A stretch of 64,000 bases of DNA from Metaphire vulgaris (GCA_018105865.1 CM030834.1:5935257-5999256), one strand, 5' to 3'; numbered from the stretch's first letter, positions 1 to 10,390 are shown. The notes: generated from the letters alone by a model not told the origin. Numbers and translations are program-made.

Positions 1-185
1 TCTAACAACTTTATTTTAAAAAACGCGCTGCTTGACGCCATGTAACCCTCGTGTTCATTGGCTGCTCGCTGTTCGCATTTGCATAAACTTGCGCGCGCAG
101 CCTTGCCCTAATTATTGTCGATAAGCGCTATCTATTAAACTTATCATGATTTAAAGTGGCTTAGGAGGCATTACTGCCTGTGTGA

Positions 186-275
186 AAGCCACTAGGGGCA
201 CTAACGGGGCTTGAACCCGCTCCGTCAGCCTGACGCTCCAGCACGCAACCCACTCTGCCACTTTCCGCCCACCCA
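186..275 (-). repeat. tRNA-like SINE head
   Basis: Read on the minus strand, this stretch has an A-box-like TGGCAGAGTGG and a B-box-like GGTTCAAGCCC at tRNA spacing. A short self-complementary CGTCA/TGACG arm looks like the variable arm of a class II (Leu/Ser type) tRNA. The acceptor stem pairs poorly and the anticodon stem is not convincing. I therefore read it as the tRNA-derived head of a SINE or a tRNA pseudogene, not a working tRNA gene. Confidence 0.4.
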
Positions 276-665
276 CCATAACCCTAAACCTCGTCATTCC
301 TTCTATGAATCTACAATGATAAATAAATAACCATTCCTCTATCTTAAAATGTATATCTACATAATATAGGTAATCATCAATCAAGAATCATTACAAGTTT
401 TGCACCATGTATAATAATAAACTAAACTAACACAAGCACATGAATTATTTAACTAGTTTTCAGAGAAATATGATATAACCATTAATATCAAAATTATTAG
501 AAGTGCCCAATGAAGTTGTTTACATTATATGACAAGTTTATATCTAATACAAAACCCTGATAACACCTTAATATCTTACAAATAATTCTGTCATTTTTGT
601 GTATTTTTAAAAATCCAAATAACTTAGTTTATAAATTGTAATGCAAAAGAACTGAAGTTTATCAC
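276..665. other. AT-rich stretch, nothing recognised
   Basis: AT-rich sequence with no long open frame and no inverted or tandem repeat that I could pick out. Confidence 0.5.
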
Positions 666-710
666 TTGCAAAATATTGAGCAGTGCATTCTCTATTTGAC
701 TTCCTTTGAC

Positions 711-1040
711 TTAGCACTCGTCGTTTTCGCACTTGGCAGGCAAAGATGTGTTGCAGGAGAAATGCATCTGTTTTTTGGGTTCGTTTTTGTGGAAAACACC
801 AAAGAAATATTCTATATATTCGACAGAGAGTTTGTTAACGCTACACACGGCGCCCCTGTGTCGCAAGCGAGCCCCATGGCTACAGCCTATTTTCGCTGTT
901 TTTCCGTCAGCACTAGTACAACTCCTTCTTTATATTTTCTTCCACTTATCCGCATTTCTTTTACGTTTTCTAGAGTTACTTGACGGTGAAACAGTTTCGT
1001 CAAAACTTTCTAAATCGTTGAAATTTACAACGTCCGCCAT
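711..1040 (-). pseudogene. Candidate N-terminal exon of a transposase-like gene
   Basis: A minus-strand frame opens with ATG at 1040 (MADVVNFNDLESFDE) and runs about 110 codons to a stop at 711, with one in-frame stop after about 36 codons. It has a basic RKRKRNADKWKK patch, then scattered Cys and His residues (GCSHGARLRHRGAVC) and an aromatic FGVFHKNEPKKQ stretch. A basic N-terminal patch followed by a Cys/His region is the layout I recall in several multi-copy invertebrate proteins of transposon origin. That link is from memory and not proven here. The overlapping plus-strand frames have no family features. It could also be a chance reading frame. Confidence 0.33.
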
Positions 1041-1251
1041 TACTCTTAACCAACATCACAGATTATGATTGGCTGTTCTACTTAACATATTATGGAACTA
1101 AAACACGAACCTACTTGTCTGGTTTTGAATCCAACTGCGTTTTTCTAACGCTATTTAAGAGGTTACATACAATGTTTTGGACAATCTCGTTTTGTGAGAA
1201 TATGGCCCTATGGACAAGGATGTCAAACACCAATGTAACTCAAATTTTGCA

Positions 1252-1625
1252 AATTTGCTACTTAGCAGGTTTTCGAAATCATCTCTTCAATTATTGTCGC
1301 AGACGGGCGCCCAGCAAAGAGACCCGTTGGGGCCTTTCCTGTTCTGTATGGCCATCCAGCCGTTAATAGAAAATCTCTCCTTAGAACTACGTATAGGATT
1401 CTTAGACGATCGTACATCGTAGGTACAATTCAATATGCAGCACGCGACGTCGAATTCTTATCTGATGAGGCTAGCAAAATTGACCTTTCGCTGAAAGTAA
1501 AAAAAATGCGAAATCATTTCAAACAACACAGACTCATCTCTACCAGGGATCCTAAGCCAGTTCCTACCAGTCCCTCGAAACGAGGCTTGTCTCCTCGGGG
1601 CGCCACTGTCCACTGGAATCGCTCT

Positions 1626-1699
<74 letters not shown>

Positions 1700-2880
1700 C
1701 TCTTGATGCCTCGAATACCGCCGAGACGAACTGGCTCTAGGCATCTCACGGATCACGGACCTGCCTAGACACGACGCTCTCACGCTACTTCGCTGCTCCA
1801 TCAACTCATCATGAGTCCTGTACAACCTACGCTGAGCCCTCTGCATGGACCGTCAAACACTCGACCAATTCGACGAACTGCTTCGAACAGGTCCATCACA
1901 AGTCGTAAACCTGAATCTTTCAGCCGAACACTGGCTCCAGGCTACATTGCCCATCAGAGACGGAAGCTTGGGCATCCGGCGGTCAACCTCGCTAGCACTT
2001 CCTGCCTTTTTGGCTTCAGCTGCAGGTACCACCAGGTTCCAGACTTCCATCCTCGCCAACACGGCAATTCCAGAGGACTCTCGCCGCAATGGTACGCTGG
2101 TCTTCAGAATGCGATGAGCCAGACATCGTCGCCGGCGAAAACCTTCGAAAACAATCAGCCTGGGATCGTCCGTTGGTCGAGGGAGACATTCTCCACTTAA
2201 AATCCACCATCACCTCGGACTTCCATCAAGCCAGATTCAACGCCATCACCACGTCGCATTGGCTTGCTCTGCCTCTCCATCACAGCCCTAGGCTTGAGAC
2301 TTGACGATGAAGCAGTTCGGATAGCGACTGGCTTACGCCTAAGAGTGGACCTATGTGCACCGCACCTCTGCTGCTGTGAAAAGCCTGTGACCTCCGATGG
2401 ATCTCACGGTCTATCATGTCGACTGGGTCCGGGCCGAATAGCCAGACACGCCGCCTTAAACGACTTCATCTGGCGCGCGCTTTCCGAGCCTGGCGTCCCT
2501 TCCAGAAAAGAACCGGTCGGATTGACTCGTTCTGATGACAAACGTCCTGACGGCCAAACGCTCATCCCGTGGGAGAACGGAAAATGTCTAACTTGGGATG
2601 TAACAGTTAAATCACCCTGACAAGTTTAACACCTGACAAGCTCAGACAGAGCCGTGGCTGCTAATTCTCCAGGTGGCCCATCGGAAATAGCTGCCACAAG
2701 AAAGATTGACAAGTATGTCAATGCACTCCCCAACTATGTATTCGTGCCGTTGGCGTTCGAAATGCTAGGCCCTATAAACACAGACGGTCTAACTTTCATC
2801 AGGCGAATCGGCCATCTCATGTCGCATGTCGCAGCTGTCAGGCGATCACAGAGAAACATCATTGCTTACTGCAGTTGATT
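1252..2880 (+). pseudogene. Non-LTR retrotransposon RT, C-terminal half, broken
   Basis: Fragments in several plus frames follow the order of one reverse transcriptase. An RT motif-B region (GAQQRDPLGPFLFCMAIQP) is followed by a FLDD box near 1405 where the catalytic YxDD would be, then a connection region (KKCEIISNN). Past a CT tract come the C-terminal parts: a conserved SLGIRRSTSLALPAFLASAA stretch, a Cys-rich LCAPHLCCCEKPV region near 2350-2390, and a GSHGLSC...RHAALNDFIWRAL block. The last is followed by SKEP-type and KRPDGQTLIPW blocks and a final KIDKY region. This C-terminal layout is one I recall from abundant RT-containing proteins of sponges, corals and molluscs. Many stops and frame changes show it is dead. 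I do not assign a clade. Confidence 0.75.
1630..1696. repeat. (CT)n microsatellite inside an RT pseudogene
   Basis: About 67 bp of pure CT dinucleotide repeat. It sits where the RT connection region should continue, between the GAPLSTG-like block upstream and the degenerate continuation downstream. It gives rise to long poly-(Arg-Glu) and poly-(Leu-Ser) frames that are not genes. Confidence 0.95.
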
Positions 2881-4439
2881 TCAGTGACAATTCAACGCTT
2901 CAACCCTGTAGTTTTTCATGGGACGTTCTCAAAATTTCAACCGAACTCGGCAGCGGTAACGGCGGTTACGACGGTTTGACGGTACGACGCTTCGTCGGTC
3001 ACGGGGGTGCTGTCAGTAGTTGTTAATTGAAAGAGAACGTCTTTCGTTCTAAAGCTGATCGGCGCATGTTCGATTCGTTTATAAGTTTTGTGTACTGTAC
3101 TGTAGCATACTAGTCAAAAGCATGTAAATCTAAACTGCATTCAAACTTGACTGACGTTCACCTGCAGTCTGTTATAAGAATTTTTACTTCCGAATTTGAC
3201 TATTAATTGAAATAGAATGAGATAGAAAGAAGAAATTGAGTTTTTTATGCTGATTGCAGATTTGTACATGCAGCAAAACTTTTCAGCGGCTAGTTAAAGT
3301 AGTCAGCGAGATTATGTCACAACAAGCAAATGGTATTCTAGAGAGAACCTCAAAATGCTATTCGTGTGAAAAAGAGTATGCGCAATCGCGCATCAATAGG
3401 TAGAGCGGACGTATAGCCTAACATATGTGAGTGCCACTAAGTTTAGCTTGATTAAATAAGATGCAAGAAGACATGCATTTGGGACTGAATGAACTTTTTG
3501 GCGTGGAGCTGAATTCTTCAATGGTGGTAAGGTGGCTATGTCATCAAACGCAGTGCATAATTGGTGTACAATTTTCATATATAATATTATTTTAAAAAAT
3601 TAAATGCTTTTGGAGAAGAATTTTATGGTATAGTGTGTCAAAGCAACTTACAAATCAAGCAAGATAGTCACAATGCGTTGCTAATGTTGAATATTGCATG
3701 AATCATGCCCTAAGTCCGCATTTATAAATAAACCTTCCTCAACCCTTAACTTATTTGAAATCGCTCTATATTTTTTTGGCTGATCTGTCAATCATTGCTA
3801 TTTATGTTGAACTAAAAATACCATACACATGATAGCTTATTGTCTTTGGCATAATGCTAAATGCTATAATTCGCGAATTTCCTTAAGAAAGTTGATGCTA
3901 AAGACCAAGGTCATGGACTATAATAAATACTGGAGGATATACAAATCAATTATCTCTGCATATATGAATGGTGTATATCTACTTTTAAAATGTTCAGAAC
4001 CAAGTCGTCAAGGCTATTATATTATTTTAAACAGGCATTTAATGTGGAATTTCCAGATCTCTCAATACCGGATTGGCAAGAAACGAATCACGTGACTTCA
4101 AAGCCTATTTGTTAAAAGCCACAGCCATTGGCTTCAATTGCATCGGGGTGGATCAGTGTTTTCCGAGCATATCTTGGAGAAATCCCTGCTCTTTAGGTAG
4201 TAGGTTTGGATCAAATCGCTAGTGCGAAGTGTCTATATAGTGTCGAAGTGAAGATATTTTGCACCAATTTGTGCAAAATTACAAACTGGAATCAGAGTAA
4301 AGATTGCAGAGTCTGCTTGAGCACACGATTCAGCATTCGAGACGGAATGGGTTGCTTACAGTCACTGTGGTAAGTTAATTTAATATTAATGAATAGCATC
4401 AGCATAGGCTCTGCGGCACTTAATTTCTTTCAAAAGCTA
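2881..4439. other. AT-rich stretch; one possible first exon near 4347
   Basis: Mostly AT-rich sequence without repeats or coding signal that I recognise. The exception lies near the right end. A CTATATAG box at about 4231 is followed about 115 bp later by an ATG at 4347 that opens MGCLQSL and runs directly into a consensus splice donor (GTAAGT at 4370). N-terminal Met-Gly-Cys is typical of proteins lipidated at the N terminus. No second exon was found, so this is only a hint. Confidence 0.25.
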
Positions 4440-4925
4440 TCAGATAGTCGTTACTGAGGAGAATTTGTCAAAACTATCGAGAAAATCCAGAAACCAGCGT
4501 TTTTATGTTCAAACGGGCAGCGTCTTGTCTTGACGGCGCCTCTATATATGCTGAATATACCGCTCAACTCAATGGCGGGCGAACAGGCTTATTTGGTTAC
4601 TAGCACGAATTCTCCATGCAAAGCAATGCAAATGGCAGTTAATCCGACTACAAGCGCTTTAAAAACATGTTGACTGCCAAACTTGTTGATTGTGGATACT
4701 AAAGACGATATTAGACTACAAATATTGTTGTCAAAATGAAGTTATGTATTGTGACATATATGTGGCTAAAACGCAAAATATTTGTTGCCTTCGTCAACTG
4801 ATTCCTACCGCGTTTCAACTGTTTTGGAGTTGTCTCTCATCACGTCAGGCACGTCGACACTTCACAATCCTCCAGTAATCTTGATGTCCCCCATTTTAAA
4901 GTATATGGAATGCATTTTTAAATAA
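4440..4925 (+). repeat. Dispersed repeat, copy 1 (uninterrupted)
   Basis: This segment matches, in the same orientation, the sequence at 7085-7235 plus 10083-10390. Shared landmarks include CCGCTCAACTCAATGGCGG, GACGATATTAGA, TTTGTTGC and CACGTCGACAC. Copy 2 is split by a hAT transposon. Copy 1 lacks the insertion and keeps TTCTCCAT (4610-4617), matching the duplicated target TTCTCAAC. Confidence 0.8.
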
Positions 4926-5089
4926 TAAACATGTACTGATGGGTGCAAAGTTGCGATATTTGACACGGTGTAAAAATTATAAATATTAGTCTTGGAATTC
5001 ACGTCTGGTAGTTAACATTAAAGGCTCATGGGGAAGAAAGCATCGTAAACTGGCTGCACTTAAAAGCAAGTTAAGTTAAACAAGTGAAA

Positions 5090-5390
5090 TGGCAATGCTT
5101 TACTCCAGTGGTTCTTAACTGGGTTCGATCGAACCCTAGGGGTGTGGTGAGTCAGTCTCAAAGGTTCGTCGGAGGGACGCGAATATACGCACCCGACTTT
5201 CTGCCAATCTTGAGGTCCGTGGTTCAATTCCGGCCACGAAAGAAACTCTTCGGTTGTTTCTGTCCCAAGCGCTCCCAGTCGACTCAGTTGTGAATGAGTA
5301 CATCGGGTGTCAACTCGGTGGAAAGAAAGGCGGCGAGGAAAGGCTGGCAACCGCCCTCAATTCAGCCGTCAAAACCGATACTATGCAGTC
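5090..5390 (+). repeat. tRNA-derived SINE candidate
   Basis: A tRNA-like head has a B-box GGTTCAATTCC at 5222-5232. A conserved-looking body follows (CGACTCAGTTGTGAATGAGT and a GGTGTCAACTCGG block). The head-plus-body layout is that of a Pol III-driven SINE. I do not recognise the named family and see no clear target duplication. Confidence 0.55.
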
Positions 5391-5489
5391 TGTCTGAAAT
5401 ACGCCCAATTGTTTTTCTTTTGCCAAATAAGTAGTGTCTGCTGGATGTTATTCCAACTCATATTCGTAAGCAGTGTTTTGATGTCCTTG

Positions 5490-6824
5490 GGCCAGTAATT
5501 ACTCGTTTGGTTAACCTATCTCTGTCATCAGGTACCTTCTCATCAACCTAAGCTAGTGCTCACCCATTACTGAAATACCCAACACTCAATCCAACTAATT
5601 TTTTTCTAGCTATAGGCCTATCTCAAATTTAATTTTTAAATCTAAATTCATCGAACGGCGAACGCACTGTGCTCAGTCGAATGGATGTTCGTTTTTCATC
5701 CCATAATCTTCATTGCCTAAACAATCTGCATATAGAAAATTTAATTAAACTGAAAGTGCTTTCTGACTGTTCATGATTATATCTTGTCTGCTGTGGATAA
5801 TGGCAAGATACTGCACTTATTTTACCAGGCTTGTCTGCTGCTTTTGACACCATAGATCATGCAATCCTTCTCTACAGACTCGAACATTGGTTTGGCATAT
5901 CGGGTACTGCATCAGAGTGGTTCATATCACAACTTGTTTTTATTGTAACGGTGCTCAGTCAAACTCAGTTAAATTAGGTTTTTGTGTTCCCAGGCATCTG
6001 TTTTAGGCCCTCTCATATATACAATGCCCCTTAGATCGCTTCTTTCACAGTTCTCTGCTGACTATCATTTTTACGCGGATTACACAGTTATTCATTGCCT
6101 TTGATGATAAAACCTCTTCTGGGTCACAATCTACCCGTTTGCCTGCAAAACGTTCAGTCTTGGATGTTTAATAAATAAGCAAGCACTGAGCCCTTCAAAA
6201 GCGGAGTTTTTACTTCTTGGTACATCATTTAATTTAAGTTAATCTGAAGCCATAGATTCCTTTATATTTGATAAACATTTCAGTTAATCTATGTCAGTCT
6301 GTCCGCAACCCGAAGGGTAATATTTGATAAGAACATGTGGCTTAACGATCATATAAACCAGGTCAGCAGAGCCGCTCATATGCAAATCAGAGACATTCGA
6401 TGAATTCGTGATCTTGTGCCAAAATCCGCTCTGATTCCTCTTGCAAACGCCCTTGTCAGCAGTAGACTCGATTATTGCAATTCACTTTACAATGGCATGG
6501 CCAGATCTAATATTCAAAAGCTTCAAACGATTCTGAATTCTATTTCCCGAACCATTACAAAAAAACTGGTAATCACGATCATATTAAACCTGTTCTTCTG
6601 GCTGCCGGTCGAACAGAGAATTGTATTAAAAGCTGGTCTTCTGGATTATAAAACACTGCACTGTAATCTGGCCATCTTCAATATTTAAAATCTACGTTGA
6701 ATCACCCGAAACATCGTCATTTAACAAGGTTTGCTGATTCATTGCTAAATGTACGTAGAACCAACACTGAAATTGGTAAGAGAGCTTTTTCTATTTCTCG
6801 GCTTAAAATCCGGAACTCTCTCTC
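5490..6824 (+). pseudogene. CR1/L2-type non-LTR RT remnant
   Basis: Degenerate plus-strand reverse transcriptase. Motif A is readable as SAAFDTIDHAILL near 5840-5870, followed by RLEHWFGISGTASEWF. The thumb region reads HMQIRDIR...LVSSRLDYCNSLYNGM near 6380-6490. The tail carries the ISRLKIRNSLS block typical of the CR1/L2 ORF2 C terminus. Numerous stops and frameshifts are present and the endonuclease is missing, so this is a 5'-truncated dead copy. It ends in a (TTA)n tract, as expected for CR1/L2/Jockey 3' tails. Confidence 0.78.
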
Positions 6825-6853
6825 TTATTATTATTATTATTATTATTATTATG
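6825..6853. repeat. (TTA)n microsatellite, probable retroelement 3' tail
   Basis: About 29 bp of TTA repeats directly after the coding end of the preceding RT remnant, consistent with a 3' terminal microsatellite. Confidence 0.8.
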
Positions 6854-7084
6854 TAAAACTGAAGGCTCTAACCCTTCGGTTCTCCGTACGGGCGATGAGC
6901 CTATGGCTCATCATCATTCGATCAAATCTTGTGATGGAATACGCCCAGAATTTCGTTCATAGGCAATCGTTCACAGGCAATCATAACCGTTAGTTATCTT
7001 CGCTTAGTTAGACAACGAGGGTCCGTAGGGCGTTGAGCTACTAGGGCACTAGGCTATGGCCTCAATCATGGACTGGAGAGAATT

Positions 7085-7235
7085 TGTAAAAATATCGAGA
7101 ACAATCCTAGCAGCGTTTTTATGTTTAAACAGGCAGCTTTTGTCTAAAGGCGCCTTTTATATACGCTAAAAATACCGCTCAACTCAATGGCGGACTTATT
7201 TGGTTAGTTGGTTGGTTGGTAAGTTGTTTCTCAAC
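7085..7235 (+). repeat. Dispersed repeat, copy 2, left part
   Basis: Left portion of the repeat whose uninterrupted copy is at 4440-4925. It is cut at 7235 by the hAT transposon and resumes after 10082. Confidence 0.75.
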
Positions 7236-7399
7236 TAGGGTTGCCAGATGCATGGGTAGCCAAAGGAGGACAGAGCCAGATGAAAAGAAGGACAGAGGAG
7301 GACGCATTGAATGTTCCAAATGAGAAAATTAATATAAATTCAATGGAAACTATTAACATAAAATGCAAGAAACATTTTTACACCAATTACTAGAACGAT

Positions 7400-7645
7400 G
7401 CTCGCTTCGCTCGCGCTCGCTTCGCTCGCAATGCAGGATAATACTATTGTGGAGAATTTGCATTTCTCGTCTATTGTTAGCAGCTACTGGAATATACGGC
7501 GTCATTGCCGCACGTCTACGGTCAGTGTTGCCAGTGTGGGTTTTTCCAACCCAATCTGGCTTTTTGGGCCTCGTTTGGTTGTTTGGTTTTTTTGGCGGAA
7601 TCTGTTTTCGGAATCTCGCTTCGCTCGCAGTGCAGGATAATACTA
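7400..7645. repeat. Repeated CTCGCTTCGCTCGC words
   Basis: The word CTCGCTTCGCTCGC followed by (A/G)TGCAGGATAATACTA occurs at about 7410-7447 and again at 7613-7652, about 205 bp apart, inside the hAT element. This is an internal direct repeat of unknown role. Confidence 0.6.
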
Positions 7646-8223
7646 ATCCAATACCTATACCTAATACCCAATCGTTGAATTAATGCTGAACAACGTTTCA
7701 ATGATGTACATACGCCACCTAGCCAAGCTCTGCACCACGTAATAATTAGGCCTATGTACAGTACGTTAAAATCACGCAACTGTAACCATTTGTGACGCTG
7801 TACACGTATTTGTTGCGTATGTTCAAATTGCGCAACTTCCACAAGCTACGCCCACCAACGCATCGCGACGTTGTACACATTATGACGCTGCAATGAACAA
7901 TTGAACGTACTCTTCGTCAAACGCTTCTTCGACTAAACCGTTTGGTAGTCAACCAATCAGAACGCTTGAATCTGACAGAACAATCAAACGTACGCTTCGT
8001 CAAACGCACCTTGGACTAAACCGTCTGGTTACCAATAGTCAACCAATGAGAACGCTTGAAGGTAACAGAGGTACAGGCACAGAGGAGAATCTTAATATAA
8101 TAGATTAATATATACATATTGTACCTTTACCTCTATTATCCTTACTGCCACACAACATATTTCTCAGAGGAACCAACGTTTCGGCAAAGATCCTCGTTGT
8201 CGATCACATATGCATAAAACTGT

Positions 8224-8466
8224 TTACAAGTAAGATTCTAAAAATTGTATTTTGTGAGAATGATACCCTTTACCCTTTACAGAGTCTACCAAGAGTTTGA
8301 TCCTTTCATTTGTCCATTGAGCATTAATCAAGAAGAAGAATCTTTCCACATTGCCATTGTGTCCAGGAATAAAAAATGTATTCACAAATTTTAAGTAATT
8401 CTGAGAGGCAAATACGTTTACAGTCTCTGCGTTTGCTACCGGAAATGAAATAAACATGTTGACCAT
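8224..8466 (-). pseudogene. hAT transposase, C-terminal dimerisation region
   Basis: An 80-codon minus-strand frame. It contains a FIPGHNGNVERFFFLINAQW stretch, then TNERIKLL and VDSVKG. This matches the hAT C-terminal pattern, in which a proline plus small residues precede (V)ERVFS, then NAxWTDER and a conserved helix. The normal Asn-Ala/Ser-Glu-Arg context is partly degraded. The upstream catalytic part is missing: a Jockey-like element is inserted immediately upstream at 8479, and beyond it only terminal sequence remains. Its position inside an element with 8-bp TSDs supports the call. Confidence 0.75.
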
Positions 8467-8492
8467 AAACTATTGCATTATTATTATTATTA

Positions 8493-9083
8493 TTATCGAA
8501 TGCTTAATGTGCTAAATGATGTCAGCCATTTGATTGCGACATTATCAGCTGTGTGTAAAGTTTGTAGTCCACCGTCCTCTAGCCTGGTTATAGGGCAAGA
8601 GTCAGCTAGGTGCGACATTGTTTGAATGACACCGCAGGGGCACAGGTTCGAGTCTGTTAATCCCCATTTCTGATGACAGTAACTGCAGTGTCCCTGTCCA
8701 GTTCGAAAACGGTTTAACAGACACCACAGGTGACGAGGCAGCGTTTCAAAGCCTGGTTGTCGGATAGCGGGATCTTCGACCAATTGGCAGTTGATCACCT
8801 GAGCCGACTCCCAGTCAAGTCTCCACTGTCTATCGACATCTGAGGGAACCTTGTTAAGCTGCAGAGGATGGCGTGATTTCAATCGGTGATTAGGAGGGTT
8901 AGACAGGTCCTCGAAGAGTGGCAGGTCCTCACGGTCTGCTATCTTTGATAGAAATCTGTCCACTGCAGCTTCCCGTCGTAAGTATGGTGGTTGGATATTT
9001 GACAGAACTGGCAGCCATTGGAGCGCTGTTGGGCGCAGGGTTCCGGAGACAAGTCTCATGGCTGAGTGCAGCTGCGTGTCCAC
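8493..9083 (-). CDS. Jockey-like ORF2 C-terminal domain
   Basis: A 196-codon open frame on the minus strand. Early residues read VSGTLRPTALQWLPVLSNI. The C-terminal part has LNRFRTGQGHCSYCHQKWGL, then DSNLCPCG, then TMSHLADSCP. This is the Cys-rich CxxC...CxCG...H...C region usual downstream of the RT in Jockey-group elements. The reading frame is undamaged over this stretch, but the polymerase core upstream is deleted, so it cannot act alone. The start shown is only the first Met of the open segment. In the parent element this was internal to ORF2. Confidence 0.8.
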   Translation of the reverse strand: MDTQLHSAMRLVSGTLRPTALQWLPVLSNIQPPYLRREAAVDRFLSKIADREDLPLFEDLSNPPNHRLKSRHPLQLNKVPSDVDRQWRLDWESAQVINCQLVEDPAIRQPGFETLPRHLWCLLNRFRTGQGHCSYCHQKWGLTDSNLCPCGVIQTMSHLADSCPITRLEDGGLQTLHTADNVAIKWLTSFSTLSIR

Positions 9084-9165
9084 CGCCTTTGTGTGCGAGA
9101 GCCTGTCTTTAGGCGCTTCTGATAGCCATTTTCTATGTATGTTGTAAGTGCAACAACCTGATCAC

Positions 9166-9514
9166 CTTATCCCTCGACTCGAATCATTCCACTAGGTATT
9201 CGGCAGGACCTTCATTTGTCGTTCCTTACTCTCGCACAGTCATTGGCACTAGTTGTTTCCCAGTGTACGCCCCTAAGCTCTGGAATTCACTACCAACATC
9301 ACTTCGCATAACTAATAACTTATCATCTTTCAGATCTGGCCTTAAAACACATCTCTTTGACTTGGCATATCACCCTTAGATTGCTCTCTCGCCATTTCGG
9401 ACTGATATTCTGGCTTGACGTGGCTCTAATGCTATTTGGATTTGGTGCGCCATCGGCTGATGCCCTGGGCATTATGATAGTGGCGCTATAGAAGTTGATT
9501 GATTGATTGATCAC
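9166..9514 (+). mobile_element. CR1/L2-type 3' end (family L2B) inserted in the Jockey-like element
   Basis: A 5'-truncated plus-strand copy flanked by a 7-bp duplication TGATCAC (9159-9165 and 9508-9514). Its only coding part is the ORF2 C terminus, with YAPKLWNSLPTSLR, then FRSGLKTHLFDLA and a stop near 9380. A 3' UTR and a (GATT)n tail at 9494-9509 follow. Removing it rejoins the Jockey-like RT exactly at GRSTCDQ/VVALTT. A second copy, in the other orientation, is at 38640-40110. Confidence 0.87.
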
Positions 9515-9782
9515 AGGTGCTGCGACCTTTTCTGAAGCGAGCTTGAAACGGGTTTAGTATGTCGTCTACCGATGTGGCGGTGTGATTCAGTAGTAGTCTC
9601 TCGAATAACTTGTAACAGACGCTGAGTAGCGAGATTGGTCTGTAGCTTGCCGCAAGAGTTTTGTCTTTTCCTGGTTTTTCGATGGCAATGACCTTTGCTT
9701 TACGCCAAATCTTTGGAATATTGTTACTCGTTATGATTTTGTTGAAGAAGGTTAGTAGCCATTTGCATGCCTTCGGACCCAA
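9515..9782 (-). pseudogene. Jockey-like RT, N-terminal part
   Basis: The minus-strand frame reads MGPKACKWLLTFFNKI, then IPKIWRKAKVIAIEKPGKD, then YRPISLLSVCYKLFERLL and FRKGRSTCDQ. These are the classic RT motifs 0 to 2 of Jockey-group elements. The open frame runs on past 9514 into the tail of the inserted L2B copy (SINQLL), which is not part of the gene. It continues properly at 9165 on the far side of that insertion. Confidence 0.82.
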
Positions 9783-10082
9783 ATTTTTTAGAAACTCAGG
9801 GTTAATATTATCGTACCCTAGAGCCTGGAGTCTATTGCATAGACGCTAGAGATAGAATGACGAGAGTCGAGTATTTTGGGACTTTGGACAATCGATATTG
9901 GTATTATTCAAACACTATTTTAATATCGATGATTGGGTAAACTGAGATAACGGATTAAAGCGTATGAAAATCGTAAATACCGCGAGAACGAAAATTGATA
10001 GGCAGCATAAAAATCTCAAAAGGAGGACGGAGGACACGGACCTAAAAGGAGGACATGTTTTGGAGGACGTCTAGCAACCCTA

Positions 10083-10390
10083 TTCTCAACGCAAAGGAAT
10101 ACAAATCGCAATTAAATCCGACTACGATCGCTTTAAAACATTGACTGCAAAACTTGTTGACTGAATACCAAAGACGATATTAGAATATACATATTGTTGG
10201 AAAAATTGAAGTTATTCATTGTGGCTAACTCGGGAAAGTTAAATATTTGTTGCTTTCGTCACGTGATTCCTAACCGCGTTTCGCCAGCTCTTCTGGATTT
10301 GTCTCTAATCACGTCAGCCACGTCGACACCACAATCCTCGAATAATCTTGATGTCTCCTAATTATAAAGTCTATGAAATGTATTAAATAA
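10083..10390 (+). repeat. Dispersed repeat, copy 2, right part
   Basis: Continuation of the repeat interrupted at 7235. It aligns with 4610-4925 in order and orientation. Confidence 0.75.

Larger units (their letters stand above)
8479..9831 (-). mobile_element. Jockey-like non-LTR element, internally deleted
   Basis: This minus-strand element is flanked by a perfect 9-bp duplication, CTATTGCAT, at 8470-8478 and 9832-9840. In transcription order it carries an RT N-terminal block (about 9782 to 9515), the continuation QVVALTTYIENGYQKRLKTG (9165 to about 9105), then a jump straight to the C-terminal domain (9083 to 8493). The catalytic YADD core is therefore deleted. The 3' end is an (AAT)n tail at 8479-8496. 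A CR1/L2-type 3' end is inserted at 9166-9514. Confidence 0.85.
7236..10082. mobile_element. hAT transposon with TAGGGTTGCCAG termini
   Basis: The ends are TAGGGTTGCCAGAT on the left and TCTAGCAACCCTA on the right. They are flanked by a perfect 8-bp duplication, TTCTCAAC, at 7228-7235 and 10083-10090, and an 8-bp duplication is the hAT hallmark. The paralogous segment at 4440-4925 shows the unoccupied site. The interior holds a hAT C-terminal dimerisation fragment on the minus strand (8224-8466), a Jockey-like insertion and terminal sequence rich in AAGGAGGACA words near both ends. Elements with the same end type are at 41675-45587 and 51082-53856. Confidence 0.9.

Noticed and set aside
186..275. 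Functional tRNA-Ser/Leu gene
   Set aside because: The acceptor and anticodon stems do not pair properly. Kept only as a tRNA-like repeat.
1514..1846. Long minus-strand frames rich in Arg-Glu
   Set aside because: They are translations of the (CT)n tract and its flanks, not a protein.
5060..5350. 96-codon minus frame with SWPELNHGPQDWQK
   Set aside because: It is antisense to a tRNA-derived SINE with a B-box. Such frames recur with SINE copies and are not genes.
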